From NCBI RefSeq assembly GCF_013364195.1, contig NZ_CP054918.1:6189001-6253000 (forward strand): a stretch of DNA of 64,000 nucleotides, written 5' to 3'. The stretch comes from Streptomyces sp. NA04227 (GTDB lineage: Bacteria > Actinomycetota > Actinomycetes > Streptomycetales > Streptomycetaceae). A model generated the notes under the pieces. The model made no database searches. It saw nothing but the letters and a program-made list of their open reading frames with translations, and had not been told where the DNA came from. Made by a program: the position numbers and the translations under genes. Position 1 is the stretch's first letter. Each line of letters starts with the position of its first letter. Positions 1 through 8,802 of the stretch are shown in pieces.

Positions 1-1
1 G

Positions 2-172
2 CGGCGCCGCGGCATCGACGTCCTGGACACCGTCGGACTGATGCGTCTGGCCGTCGCGGACTCCCTTGTGCCCTGCGACGAGGCGCACGGACTGCTCCGC
101 GGCATGCAGCGCGCGGGCCGCTTCCTGCGCGGGGTCCCGGCCCGGCCCGCGGACCTGCTGCCGGACCGCTGA
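2..172 (+). CDS. 3' end of an unidentified protein gene (partial)
   Basis: Only the last 56 codons are present; the gene begins before the window and ends with TGA at 170-172. The visible part has a GIDVLDTVGL stretch, a Leu/Arg-rich helix and a short Pro-rich tail. The pattern faintly resembles the C-terminus of DUF3368/PIN-like proteins, but the fragment is too short to decide. No function is assigned. Codon use is typical of the window, which supports real coding. Confidence 0.6.
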   Translation, partial: RRRGIDVLDTVGLMRLAVADSLVPCDEAHGLLRGMQRAGRFLRGVPARPADLLPDR

Positions 173-325
173 GCGGGCCACCCCATCGGCCGAACCGCCC
201 CGATCCGGCCAGAATCCCTCCCTCCGCTTCGGCTGCCACCGCCGCCGCGAGGCGCACGTCACATCGGCGAACGGACGGAAAACACCCGGTCAACGGCCCC
301 TTGCGGGGGAGCGGGGAAACTACCC

Positions 326-362
326 GTCTCAGATAGTAGGAAGTCCGAGTAATTGTGGAGAC
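326..362. promoter_or_regulatory. Imperfect nested inverted repeat upstream of the small gene at 536
   Basis: Outer arms GTCTC (326-330) and GAGAC (358-362) flank an inner imperfect repeat TAGTAGGA (334-341) and TCCGAGTA (344-351). The element is AT-richer than its surroundings and lies about 175 bases before the ATG of the 47-residue gene. Rrf2-type regulators use CCGACT/AGTCGG-like half sites, which this loosely resembles. It could be an operator or a leader hairpin; the regulator is unknown. The rest of 173-535 shows only a short hairpin at 404-421 (TTCGCT/AGCGAA). Confidence 0.35.
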
Positions 363-535
363 AGCCGCTCCGCAAGCGCTTAGCTTTGTAGGAAGCCGAA
401 CGTTTCGCTCGATCAAGCGAAGGCGGACGAGAGCTCGATGCCCTCAGGCAGGTGACCCCTGCGGCGCGAGTTCCCCGCCCATCCGGCGTCTCGATATCCC
501 CCGCTCAACTCCCGAATGTCAGGAGTCGATTTCCC

Positions 536-679
536 ATGGCCGAGACGACCGCCCGCCGTGTCCGCCGCGCCCCCCGCGCGACCGCCACCGAGCGCAAGAA
601 CGCCGCCGCAGCCCTCCAGCGCGCCCTCGACCGCCGCGACAACGGCGGCCACTGGGGCCACGACGCCCCGCACCCGTAA
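536..679 (+). CDS. Small basic protein of unknown function (47 aa)
   Basis: The ATG at 536 follows an AGGAG (521-525) at good distance. The product is an Arg/Ala-rich 47-residue protein whose core reads ATATERKNAAAALQRALDRR followed by DNGG. It probably forms one amphipathic helix. I recall short proteins with this ERKNAAAALQRALDRRDNGG pattern across Streptomyces, so I think it is real, but no function is known to me. Longer upstream starts in the same frame lack a ribosome site. It is preceded by an unusual inverted repeat at 326-362. Confidence 0.65.
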   Translation: MAETTARRVRRAPRATATERKNAAAALQRALDRRDNGGHWGHDAPHP

Positions 680-708
680 CCGAACCGCGCACGGGGCAGC
701 CCGGCACT

Positions 709-790
709 CGTAAGCCGCGACGACGCGAGTCGCGACGACGCGAGCCGCACCACCTCACGAGCCGCATCAACTCGTAAGCACCAACGAGCC
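709..790 (+). repeat. Short degenerate direct repeats
   Basis: The stretch after the 47-residue gene contains back-to-back GACGACGCGAGTCGC / GACGACGCGAGCCGC units, followed by several ACGAGCCGCA and ACTCGTAAGC-like words. It is a small low-complexity tract with no obvious function. Confidence 0.5.
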
Positions 791-808
791 GCAGCAAACC
801 CAAGCCGG

Positions 809-861
809 AAAAAGCCCCGGCCGCCGCGCCCGATCCCTCAGTGGGCGGACGCGGCGGCCGG
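809..861 (-). terminator. Intrinsic terminator of the phosphatase gene
   Basis: A perfect 12-bp stem (817-828 with 850-861) is followed, reading the minus strand, by a T-run (AAAAA on plus, 809-813). It sits about 50 bases beyond the stop of the minus-strand phosphatase gene. Confidence 0.8.
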
Positions 862-909
862 TGGCCGTGACTTCACCGCCCTGCCCCCGTGGACGCGCGG
901 GCGGATTCC

Positions 910-2502
910 TCACTGCCCGCGCGTGCCCCGGGCGATCTCGAAGTAGTCGATGCGCTCACCGCTCTGGGCGAGCGCGGAGACCTTCATCCGTGGCGCCGCG
1001 CCGGTCTCCACCTCCACCGCGAGGAAGGAGAAGCCGGTGTAGCGCACCCGGGACCACTCGACGGTGTCCGGGTCGGGCAGTCGCAGCTTGGTCCAGTGGA
1101 AGGTGAGGATCGACTCGCGGTCCTCGACATGGCCCTCGTAGCTGTCCTTCACACCGACCGGGAAGCTGTACAGGTCCTTGCCCGCGCCACCGGCCGTCAC
1201 ATAGACGATGCCGTCGCGGGTGGGATCCGTGGTGGCGCCGATCGGCACCTTCCTGCCCACCTCGCCCTTGCCCTTGACCGCGTCCGTGCGCTCGTAGACG
1301 TGATTGTGTCCGTTGATGACCAGGTCCACCTGGTGGCGCTCGAACAGCGGCTGCCAGGCAGTGCGGACACCGCCGTCGGAGCCGTGGGTCGACGTCGAGT
1401 ACATGCAGTGGTGGAAGAAGACCACCAGGAAGTCGATGTCGTCCCGGGCGCGCAGCTCGCCGAGGCGCTCGTCCAGCCAGCCCGTCTGACGGCCGTCCAG
1501 ATAGCCCTTGTTGGCCGGGATCTCGTACGAGACGTCGTTCGCGTCCAGGGCGATCACGCCGACGTTGCCGTAGACGAAGGAGTACACGCCCGGCGCCTTC
1601 TTCGCGTCCGGGCCGTTCTCGGGCAGCGACCAGCGGGCCGACTGGCCGCCGTAGCCATTGGGGGAGTACCAGGCCTCCATGTCGTGGTTGCCGGTGGTCA
1701 CCATCCACGGCACCGATTTGGCCACCGACTCGGTCTGGGCGAGGAAGGTGTCCCAGACGCGGGCGTCGTAGGTGTCGCTCTCCTTGCCGTGGCCGCTGCT
1801 GTCCGCGTAGCAGATGTCGCCCGCGTGCAGATGGAAGGACGGGTTCTGGCCGAGGATCACCTGATCGTTGGCGAGCGCGTCATAGCTCACGCCCTGGTCG
1901 CCGAAGGCGGTGAAGACGAAGGTCTCCGGCCGGGCGGGCGCCGTACGGAACGAGCCGAGGGTGGCCAGGCGCTCGGGCGAGGCTGGGTCGAACCCCTCGT
2001 GGCCGACGCCGTAGTAGTACGTGGTGCCGGGCCGCAGTCCGTCCAGTGCCGCGTGCAGGTAGTACTGCTGGACCTCGGGCAGCTTGCCCGACAGGGCGGG
2101 CGTGTGCAGGGCGCGGACCTCGGCGGTGATCTTCTCGCCGAGGTCCCAGGGGCGGGTGCCGACGCGTACGTACGGGTTCTTCACCGTGAACGGGACCTGC
2201 CAGGAGATCCGCATCTGGGTCCTGGGGTCCGCGCCGAAGGCCAGATGCCGCCCGAACGGCGCCACCAGCGAACCGTCCACCTTGACCGGGGCCGGGGCGG
2301 CGAGCGGCGCCCGGTGCTGATTGCCGTACGCGGCACCGGAGTTGCCCGCCAGGAACCCGACGCCCCCGGCGGCGCTCGCGGCCACGGCCGCGCCGGTCAG
2401 GGCCTTGCGGCGGGAGAACTTCCGGCGCAGGTACTCGTGCTGTTCCGGCATGCTCATCCGGCGCGCGAGCTGCTCCGGAATGCCGACGTCGGGAGTGTCC
2501 AT
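910..2502 (-). CDS. Tat-exported purple acid phosphatase-like metallophosphoesterase
   Basis: The product (530 aa from the ATG at 2502) has a twin-arginine signal, SRRKALTG at about residues 30-37 followed by an Ala/Gly-rich hydrophobic stretch. It then has a fibronectin-like N-terminal region and a metallophosphoesterase domain. The metal-binding blocks are FGDQG, AGDICYAD (GDxxY), TGNHDME (GNHx), VVFFHH and GHNHVYER (GHxH), in purple acid phosphatase order. It should hydrolyse phosphate esters outside the membrane. Codons extend upstream to 2616, but a start at 2502 leaves 142 bases for divergent promoters with leuB and matches the usual short lead before the Tat signal. No clear ribosome site decides between 2502 and 2457. 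Confidence 0.9.
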   Translation of the reverse strand: MDTPDVGIPEQLARRMSMPEQHEYLRRKFSRRKALTGAAVAASAAGGVGFLAGNSGAAYGNQHRAPLAAPAPVKVDGSLVAPFGRHLAFGADPRTQMRISWQVPFTVKNPYVRVGTRPWDLGEKITAEVRALHTPALSGKLPEVQQYYLHAALDGLRPGTTYYYGVGHEGFDPASPERLATLGSFRTAPARPETFVFTAFGDQGVSYDALANDQVILGQNPSFHLHAGDICYADSSGHGKESDTYDARVWDTFLAQTESVAKSVPWMVTTGNHDMEAWYSPNGYGGQSARWSLPENGPDAKKAPGVYSFVYGNVGVIALDANDVSYEIPANKGYLDGRQTGWLDERLGELRARDDIDFLVVFFHHCMYSTSTHGSDGGVRTAWQPLFERHQVDLVINGHNHVYERTDAVKGKGEVGRKVPIGATTDPTRDGIVYVTAGGAGKDLYSFPVGVKDSYEGHVEDRESILTFHWTKLRLPDPDTVEWSRVRYTGFSFLAVEVETGAAPRMKVSALAQSGERIDYFEIARGTRGQ

Positions 2503-2644
2503 GCCGGCCAAGTTGGCAGGACTTACCTGCACGGACGGGGATTTCAGGTGAACGAGGCTCGACGGAACGGTGCCGTGCCGCGAACCCGCGTCCGCATGGT
2601 GGACGGTACGTGTCATTGGCTAAGACGGGTAGTACGGTGACGCC

Positions 2645-3685
2645 ATGTCGCGCACCATCAATCTCGCAGTGATTCCCGGTGACGGTATCGGCCAGGAGGT
2701 CGTGGCCCAGGGGCTGAAGGTTCTCGATGCCGTTCTCGGCGAGGACGTGAAGCTGGAGACCCGGGAGTACGACCTCGGCGCCAAGCGCTGGCACCGGACC
2801 GGCGAGACCCTCCCGGACACGGAGCTGGAACAGCTCAGGGAGCACGACGCGCTCCTGCTGGGTGCGATCGGCGACCCGACCGTCCCCTCCGGTGTCCTGG
2901 AGCGGGGGCTGCTGCTCAAACTGCGGTTCGCCTTCGACCACTTCATCAACCTGCGCCCGAGCAGGCTCTTCCCGAACACGGTGAGCCCGCTGGCCGGGGA
3001 CCCGCGGATCGACTTCGTCGTGGTCCGCGAGGGCACCGAGGGCCCGTACACCGGCAACGGCGGCTCGCTGCGCACCGGCACGCCCGCCGAGGTGGCCACC
3101 GAGGTCAGCCTGAACACGGCCTACGGCGTCGAGCGCGTGGTCCGCGACGCCTTCGAGCGTGCCCAGGCCCGCCCGCGCAAGAAGCTGACGCTGGTCCACA
3201 AGAACAACGTCCTCGTCTACGCGGGCCACCTGTGGAAGAGCATCTTCGACCGGGTCGCCGCCGAGTACCCCGAGGTCACCACCGACTACCTGCACGTCGA
3301 CGCGGCCACGATCTTCTTCGTGACCCAGCCCGAGCGCTTCGACGTCATCGTCACCGACAACCTCTTCGGCGACATCCTCACCGACCTCGCCGCGGCCGTC
3401 ACCGGCGGCATCGGCCTGGCCGCCTCCGGCAACATCAACCCGACCGGGGAATTCCCGTCGATGTTCGAGCCGGTGCACGGCTCCGCGCCCGACATCGCGG
3501 GACAGGGCAAGGCCGACCCCACGGCCACCGTGCTCTCGGTCGCGCTGCTCCTTCGCCACCTCGGCTTCGAGGCCGAGGCCGCCCGGGTCGAGGAAGCGGT
3601 CACCGCCGACCTCGCCGCGCGCGGCACCGCGCCCCGCAGCACCGACGAGATCGGCGACGCCCTCGCCGCCCGAGTAGCCGGCTGA
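2645..3685 (+). CDS. leuB: 3-isopropylmalate dehydrogenase
   Basis: This 346-residue cytoplasmic enzyme oxidises and decarboxylates 3-isopropylmalate to 2-oxoisocaproate using NAD, the third step of leucine synthesis. Family features visible are the N-terminal [11 protein letters not shown] loop, the substrate region with [13 protein letters not shown], the catalytic KNNVL lysine segment and the nucleotide/metal block [14 protein letters not shown], then [12 protein letters not shown]. Length is normal for the actinobacterial family. It is divergent from the phosphatase gene and ends at a strong terminator, so it is probably monocistronic. leuC and leuD lie 34 kb downstream in the same window. 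TACGGT at 2633-2638 is a possible -10 with almost no leader. Confidence 0.97.
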   Translation: MSRTINLAVIPGDGIGQEVVAQGLKVLDAVLGEDVKLETREYDLGAKRWHRTGETLPDTELEQLREHDALLLGAIGDPTVPSGVLERGLLLKLRFAFDHFINLRPSRLFPNTVSPLAGDPRIDFVVVREGTEGPYTGNGGSLRTGTPAEVATEVSLNTAYGVERVVRDAFERAQARPRKKLTLVHKNNVLVYAGHLWKSIFDRVAAEYPEVTTDYLHVDAATIFFVTQPERFDVIVTDNLFGDILTDLAAAVTGGIGLAASGNINPTGEFPSMFEPVHGSAPDIAGQGKADPTATVLSVALLLRHLGFEAEAARVEEAVTADLAARGTAPRSTDEIGDALAARVAG

Positions 3686-3732
3686 TCCCGGCGGAGCACA
3701 CCATCCCCGGGGCCTCCCGGGGAAACATCTTC

Positions 3733-3772
3733 GAGGAAGCCGCCGGGCTCGCAACGACCCGGCGGCTTCCTC
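3733..3772 (+). terminator. Intrinsic terminator after leuB
   Basis: A perfect 15-bp stem (3733-3747 with 3758-3772) with a 10-base loop is followed by a T-rich tail TCGTTTCGT. Confidence 0.85.
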
Positions 3773-3948
3773 GTTTCGTCGCCGGGTGCCACCATCGGAA
3801 TCCGGATCGCCCTCGCACCGCCCTGGACCATGTCGGCCATCGCGCGATAATCGGACGCGGGGCCGCGGTATGAGGCAAGCTCTGACGTCCTGGCAGTAGC
3901 GATAGGGCGTGCGGCGCGGTCCGCCCTGACGACTGTGAAGGACTCACC

Positions 3949-5031
3949 ATGACGACGATCGAGCTCAAGCCCTCCGCCCGGCCACTGGCGGACGCCGAAC
4001 GCGAGGCCATCCTGGCCGACCCCGGATTCGGCCGTCACTTCACCGACCACATGGTGTCGGTGCGCTGGACCGAGGGCCGCGGCTGGCACGACGCCGAGCT
4101 CGTCCCGTACGCGCCGCTGTCCATCGACCCGGCCAATATGACCCTGCACTACGCGCAGGAGATCTTCGAGGGACTCAAGGCCTACCGCCGCCCCGACGGC
4201 TCCGTGGCCACCTTCCGGCCCGAGGCGAACGCCGCCCGGTTCCGCGCCTCCGCCCGGCGGATGGCGATGCCGGAGGTGCCCGACGAGCTGTTCGTCGCCG
4301 CCTGCGACGCGCTGGTCAAGCAGGACCAGGCCTGGGTCCCGGCCCACGGCGGCGAGTCCTCGCTCTACCTGCGGCCGTTCATGATCGCCACGGAGGTCGG
4401 GCTCGGCGTGCGCCCGGCCAAGGAGTACCTCTTCCTGGTTATCGCCTCGCCCGCCGGTGCGTACTTCCCCGGCGGTGTGAAGCCGGTCTCCATCTGGATC
4501 TCCGAGGACCGGGTGCGCGCGGTGCCCGGCGGCGTCGGTGACGCCAAGACCGGCGGCAACTACGCGGCCTCCCTGCTCGCCCAGGCCGAGGCCGCCCAGC
4601 ACGGCTGCGCCCAGGTCGCCTACCTGGACGCCGTCGAGCACAAGTGGGTCGAGGAACTGGGCGGCATGAACCTGTACTTCGTGTACGGGAACAAGATCGT
4701 CACGCCGACCCTGACCGGCTCGCTGCTCGCCGGGATCACCCGTGACTCGCTGCTCAAGGTCGCCCGTGACCTCGGCTACGAGTCCGAGGAGAGCCGCGTC
4801 TCCCTGGACCAGTGGCGCGCGGACACCGAGAACGGCACCCTCACCGAGGTCTTCGCCTGCGGCACCGCGGCCGTCATCACCCCGGTCGGCACCGTCAAGA
4901 CGGCCTCCGGCGAGTGGACCCAGTCCGGCGGCGAGGCGGGCGAGGTCACCATGAAGCTGCGCGGCTCCCTCCTCGACATCCAGACCGGCAAGGCCGAGGA
5001 CAAGCACGGCTGGATGCACGGCATCGTCTGA
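3949..5031 (+). CDS. ilvE: Branched-chain amino acid aminotransferase
   Basis: This 360-residue PLP enzyme carries out the last step of leucine, isoleucine and valine synthesis, and the first step of their breakdown, using glutamate/2-oxoglutarate. Fold-type IV features seen are [15 protein letters not shown] near residue 70, the conserved arginines of SLYLRPFM, the PLP-lysine context [21 protein letters not shown], and [22 protein letters not shown] lies just before the ATG. It stands alone between two terminators, downstream of leuB and upstream of cimA, so the three genes share a pathway but not one transcript. Confidence 0.97.
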   Translation: MTTIELKPSARPLADAEREAILADPGFGRHFTDHMVSVRWTEGRGWHDAELVPYAPLSIDPANMTLHYAQEIFEGLKAYRRPDGSVATFRPEANAARFRASARRMAMPEVPDELFVAACDALVKQDQAWVPAHGGESSLYLRPFMIATEVGLGVRPAKEYLFLVIASPAGAYFPGGVKPVSIWISEDRVRAVPGGVGDAKTGGNYAASLLAQAEAAQHGCAQVAYLDAVEHKWVEELGGMNLYFVYGNKIVTPTLTGSLLAGITRDSLLKVARDLGYESEESRVSLDQWRADTENGTLTEVFACGTAAVITPVGTVKTASGEWTQSGGEAGEVTMKLRGSLLDIQTGKAEDKHGWMHGIV

Positions 5032-5092
5032 TCCGGGAGCCCTCGGCGGCCCTGCCCGCAGGCGCCGCCACCGGACTCCGCTTCCGTAGGCG

Positions 5093-5128
5093 ACGGGGCC
5101 CGTCCGCACACCCGCGGACGGGCCCCGT
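5093..5128 (+). terminator. Intrinsic terminator after ilvE
   Basis: A perfect 15-bp GC-rich stem (5093-5107 with 5114-5128) with a 6-base loop lies 60 bases past the ilvE stop. The tail is not T-rich, as is common in Streptomyces. Confidence 0.75.
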
Positions 5129-5205
5129 CCCACGTCAGAGGCCCACACCGCCCACATGATGAGACCCCCCGCCGCGGACGTGGGACCTGTGGCAGACTTC
5201 CGTCC

Positions 5206-5262
5206 ATGCTCGCTACGGCCATGATTATTGGCAGCAGCGCGCCGGTCCGCAGTGACCGCTGA
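5206..5262 (+). CDS. Leader peptide of the cimA attenuator (18 aa)
   Basis: A short frame, ATG at 5206 to TGA at 5260-5262, encodes MLATAMIIGSSAPVRSDR. Two consecutive isoleucine codons are both ATT (5224-5229), a codon rare in a genome of this GC content. An intrinsic terminator lies 54 bases downstream and the cimA gene of isoleucine synthesis follows. This is the classic layout of ribosome-mediated attenuation: stalling at ATT-ATT when Ile-tRNA(Ile) is short should favour read-through into cimA. I see no strong ribosome site, so the transcript may be leaderless or nearly so. Translation of this peptide is inferred. Confidence 0.75.
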   Translation: MLATAMIIGSSAPVRSDR

Positions 5263-5315
5263 ACCCGAGGACGACAACCCGGGCAGCGGACATCGTGCCC
5301 CAGACCCGCGCGCAG

Positions 5316-5342
5316 ACCTCTCGCACCCGCGAGAGGTTTTTT
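5316..5342 (+). terminator. Attenuator terminator upstream of cimA
   Basis: ACCTCTCGC (5316-5324) and GCGAGAGGT (5329-5337) form a perfect 9-bp stem with a 4-base loop, running straight into six or more T (5337-5342). It lies between the Ile-rich leader peptide and cimA. Competing upstream pairings can be drawn: 5245-5250 GTCCGC with 5286-5291 GCGGAC, and 5281-5285 GGGCA with 5296-5300 TGCCC. A single antiterminator could not be fixed by eye. Confidence 0.85.
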
Positions 5343-5476
5343 CGTTTCCGGACCACACCCGGCCGGCGGCGGAGTGCGCGCGATGATGGGGGCAGGTGGA
5401 GCCAGCATCCCTGGCCTGGGATTTCTCCCGTGCAGGGACCCATCGGAGCCACTCACCGACAGGAGTCAGGCAAGCC

Positions 5477-7096
5477 ATGACAGTCAAGGCCACCGACGAC
5501 GCCTCGCGCGTCGACGACAGCTTTCACGTCTTCGACACCACCCTGCGCGACGGCGCGCAGCGCGAGGGCATCAACCTCACCGTCGCGGACAAGCTGACCA
5601 TCGCACGGCACCTGGACGAGTTCGGCGTGGGCTTCATCGAGGGCGGCTGGCCCGGCGCCAACCCGCGGGACACGGAGTTCTTCGCCCGCGCACAGCAGGA
5701 GATCACCTTCCGCAACGCCCAGCTCGTCGCCTTCGGCGCCACCCGCCGCGCGGGCGGCGTCGCGGCCGAGGACCCGCAGGTCAAGGCGCTCGTCGCGTCC
5801 GGCGCCCCGGTCGTGACCATCGTGGCCAAGTCGCACGACAAGCACGTGGAGCGGGCGCTGCGCACCACACTCGACGAGAACGTCGAGATGGTCCGTGACA
5901 CCGTTGCCTTCCTGCGCGAGCAGGGCCGCCGGGTGTTCGTGGACTGCGAGCACTTCTTCGACGGCTACCGCGCCAACCCCGAGTACGCCAAGGCCGTGGT
6001 CCGTGCCGCCCACGGGGCGGGCGCCGACGTCGTGGTCCTCTGCGACACCAACGGCGGCATGCTCCCCGCCCAGATCCAGGCCGTCGTCGCCACGGTGGCC
6101 GCCGACACCGGCGCCCGGCTCGGTATCCACGCCCAGGACGACACCGGCTGCGCGGTCGCCAACACCCTGGCCGCCGTGGACGCGGGCGCCACCCATGTGC
6201 AGTGCACCGCCAACGGCTACGGCGAGCGCGTCGGCAACGCCAACCTGTTCCCCGTGGTCGCGGCCCTGGAGCTCAAGTACGGCAAGCAGGTCCTGCCCGA
6301 GGGCGCGCTGCGCGAGATGACCCGGATCTCGCACGCCATCGCCGAGGTCGTCAACCTCACGCCCTCCACCCACGAGCCCTATGTCGGCGTCTCCGCCTTC
6401 GCCCACAAGGCCGGACTGCACGCCTCGGCGATCAAGGTCGACCCGGACCTCTACCAGCACATCGACCCCGACCTCGTCGGCAACCGGCTGCGCATGCTGG
6501 TCTCCGACATGGCGGGCCGCGCGTCCATCGAGCTCAAGGGCAAGGAACTGGGCATCGACCTCGGCGACGACCGGGAACTGGTCGGCCGGGTCGTCGAGCG
6601 GGTCAAGGAACGCGAGCTTCGGGGCTACTCGTACGAGGCCGCCGACGCCTCCTTCGAACTGCTGCTGCGCACCGAGGTCGACGGCAAAGTGCCGCGCTTC
6701 TTCCGTACCGAGTCGTGGCGCGCCATCATCGAGGACCGCCCCGACGGCACGCACGCCAACGAGGCCACCGTGAAGCTCTGGGCCAAGGGCGAGCGCATCG
6801 TCGCCACCGCGGAGGGCAACGGCCCGGTCAACGCGCTCGACCGGGCCCTGCGGGTCGCCCTGGAACGCATCCACCCGCAGCTCGCCAAGCTCGAACTCGT
6901 CGACTACAAGGTGCGCATCCTGGAGGGCGTGCACGGCACCGAGTCCACCACCCGGGTCCTCGTCTCGACGACGGACGGAACCGGTGAGTGGTCCACGGTC
7001 GGCGTCGGCGAGAACGTCATCGCAGCCTCCTGGCAGGCCCTGGAGGACGCGTACACCTACGGCCTCCTGCGTGCCGGGGTCGAGCCCACCGACTGA
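5477..7096 (+). CDS. cimA: Citramalate synthase (DRE-TIM metallolyase family)
   Basis: CimA condenses pyruvate and acetyl-CoA to (R)-citramalate, opening the threonine-independent route to isoleucine. The 539-residue protein has the HMGL-like start FDTTLRDGAQREGINLT (residues 16-32), the metal-binding HAQDDTGCAVAN block, and a C-terminal LeuA-type dimer/regulatory domain ending in WSTVGVGENVIAASW. The internal GHKAGLHASAI-like segment (AHKAGLHASAIKVD) is typical. Plain 2-isopropylmalate synthase is the main alternative; the GWPGANPRD and EGGWPG pattern fits CimA better. The ATG at 5477 has AGGAG at 5461-5465; the open frame further upstream is non-coding leader. Regulation is probably by the Ile attenuator. 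Its last 40 bases overlap the convergent GH30 gene. Confidence 0.93.
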   Translation: MTVKATDDASRVDDSFHVFDTTLRDGAQREGINLTVADKLTIARHLDEFGVGFIEGGWPGANPRDTEFFARAQQEITFRNAQLVAFGATRRAGGVAAEDPQVKALVASGAPVVTIVAKSHDKHVERALRTTLDENVEMVRDTVAFLREQGRRVFVDCEHFFDGYRANPEYAKAVVRAAHGAGADVVVLCDTNGGMLPAQIQAVVATVAADTGARLGIHAQDDTGCAVANTLAAVDAGATHVQCTANGYGERVGNANLFPVVAALELKYGKQVLPEGALREMTRISHAIAEVVNLTPSTHEPYVGVSAFAHKAGLHASAIKVDPDLYQHIDPDLVGNRLRMLVSDMAGRASIELKGKELGIDLGDDRELVGRVVERVKERELRGYSYEAADASFELLLRTEVDGKVPRFFRTESWRAIIEDRPDGTHANEATVKLWAKGERIVATAEGNGPVNALDRALRVALERIHPQLAKLELVDYKVRILEGVHGTESTTRVLVSTTDGTGEWSTVGVGENVIAASWQALEDAYTYGLLRAGVEPTD

Positions 7097-8688
7097 GCCG
7101 TCGGGCGCGTGCGCGGGTCGGGCCCGGGCATCCGGCCCCGCCGCTCGGCCCGGGGCCGCTCGCGTACCGTCGCCTCCGGCCCGACGTACGGGCCGGAGGC
7201 GCCCTGCGAGCCCGACCAGGTGAAGGTCGCCGAGGTCCGCCCCGGCAGCCGGTAAGTGGCGTGCGCCCCACCCCAGTTGATGGTCAGAGTGCGGGGCTCG
7301 GCCGCTTCGTTGTACGCGATCAGGGCCTTGCCGCCGTCGCCGTTGCGCCAGACCACGTTGGGCACCTCGGCGCTGCCGGTGGAGGCGACCCGCAGGGCGC
7401 CCGGCCGGACGAACTTGGTCAGGTGCCCCATCGTGTAGTACTCGACCGTGTAGTCGACCCGGCCCTCCTGGCCGTCGCCGTGGTGCACGGTGACCAGGCC
7501 GGTGCAGATGCCGCAGCCGCCGGTGTGCGGCCCGTGGTCCTGGTCGACGGCGAGCGACCACTTGCTCACGCTCCTCGCCCAGTTCCGCGAGTAGTCGATG
7601 ATGTCGTGCATGTCGGCGCTCTGCTGGTTGCTCACCCAGGTGCCGCCCGAGTGCTCGGTGCCGTAGGCGGGCAGCCCCTGGTACCGGTTGTGCACGCGGG
7701 CCTGCGGGCCGATGTCCCCGCCGTAGCCGTGCCAGGCGATGCCGCCGAAGTTGGGGTGGGCGCGGATGTCGGGATCGTCGACCGTCGGGGCGCCGTACTC
7801 CTGGAAGGTGTCCCAGTTCCAGTCGTGCGCGAGCACCTTGGTGCTCAGCCCCGCCGCCTTCAGCCGGGGCAGCAGCTCCTGCTCGGTGAAGTAGCGCAGG
7901 CCCTCGCCCTGCCAGCTCATCGAGGGGTATCCGGCGCAGCAGGTCGGCTCGTTCTGCGCGGTCACGAAGTCGACGGGGATGCCCTGTTCCCGGTACGCCT
8001 CAACGTACTTGACCAGGTACTTCGCGTACGTCCCGTAGTAGCGCGCGGCCAGCCACCCGCCGTCGAGACGGTCGCTGTCCTTCATCCAGCCCGGCGCCGA
8101 CCAGGGCGAGCCCATCACGGTCAGCGCGGGGTTCAGACGCCGGGCCTGCCGGGTGAGGGGAACGATGTCGGTGAGGTCGTGCTCGATGGAGAAGCGGGAC
8201 AGGTCCGGGTCGTCCTGGCCTTTCGGCATGTCGTCGTACGAGTAGGGCCGGCGCGCGAGGTCGGAGCCGCCGATGGGATTGCGCAGGAAGGACAGGCCGA
8301 TGCCGTCCTTCGGCGAGAAGAGCTTTTGCATGACCCGGTCGCGGGTGGCGGCGGGCAGGGCGCCGCTGGAGTTCATCAGCCAGGCGGCGGTGTCGGTGAA
8401 GGAGGCGCCGCCGCCGGTGAAGGGCTGGTAGCGCCGGGTCTCGTCCACGGTGACGTTCACGCCGGGACCGCCGGTGCCCTCCTCGAAGACGAAGGGCTCC
8501 TGTTTCTCCAGTCCGCGGACCACATGGCGGCCGCCCTCGTCGTCGGTGGTGGTGAGCCAGGCGGTCACCGGCTCGCCGACGGCACGCGGCACGCTGTGCG
8601 CGGAGGAGGTCAGGCCGCCGAGGGCGAAGAGGATCAGCGCCATGGCGAGCAGGGTCCGCAGATTGCGGGCATACCTCGGAAGGATCAT
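7057..8688 (-). CDS. Secreted glycoside hydrolase family 30-like enzyme
   Basis: The 543-residue product (ATG at 8688) starts with a signal peptide (NLRTLLAMALILFALGG, about residues 9-25). A (beta/alpha)8 catalytic domain follows. Clan GH-A residues are visible: acid/base Glu247 in TAQNEPT and nucleophile Glu345 in YGTEHSGG, with FTGGGASFTDTAAW and MGSPWSAPGWMK typical of GH30. The C-terminal beta domain ends near TFTWSG. Family members cleave beta-1,6-glucan, glucosylceramide or xylan; the substrate here cannot be told. The last roughly 40 residues are Arg/Pro-rich and run into the cimA 3' end (40-bp tail-to-tail overlap), an odd extension that may be dispensable. The larger frame up to 8823 is not preferred because the signal peptide would be internal. 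Confidence 0.88.
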   Translation of the reverse strand: MILPRYARNLRTLLAMALILFALGGLTSSAHSVPRAVGEPVTAWLTTTDDEGGRHVVRGLEKQEPFVFEEGTGGPGVNVTVDETRRYQPFTGGGASFTDTAAWLMNSSGALPAATRDRVMQKLFSPKDGIGLSFLRNPIGGSDLARRPYSYDDMPKGQDDPDLSRFSIEHDLTDIVPLTRQARRLNPALTVMGSPWSAPGWMKDSDRLDGGWLAARYYGTYAKYLVKYVEAYREQGIPVDFVTAQNEPTCCAGYPSMSWQGEGLRYFTEQELLPRLKAAGLSTKVLAHDWNWDTFQEYGAPTVDDPDIRAHPNFGGIAWHGYGGDIGPQARVHNRYQGLPAYGTEHSGGTWVSNQQSADMHDIIDYSRNWARSVSKWSLAVDQDHGPHTGGCGICTGLVTVHHGDGQEGRVDYTVEYYTMGHLTKFVRPGALRVASTGSAEVPNVVWRNGDGGKALIAYNEAAEPRTLTINWGGAHATYRLPGRTSATFTWSGSQGASGPYVGPEATVRERPRAERRGRMPGPDPRTRPTAQSVGSTPARRRP

Positions 8689-8802
8689 GGGCCGCCGCCC
8701 TTCGTGGGGTGGGGGAGTGGGCGCGTCCGAGGCGTGAGTAAACGGCCAATTCGCAGAAGCGTCAAGGGCTTTCAGGGGTGCGTGAAAGGATTCAGGAGGG
8801 TT

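Noticed and set aside
889..2640. A 583-codon plus-strand frame opposite the phosphatase gene
   Set aside because: Antisense shadow; the minus strand carries a complete Tat signal and all metallophosphoesterase motifs.
3773..3948. Leader peptide/attenuator for ilvE
   Set aside because: No short frame with runs of Ile, Leu or Val codons, and no terminator hairpin before the start.
5453..7561. A 702-codon minus-strand frame over cimA
   Set aside because: Shadow of cimA, which has all DRE-TIM motifs.
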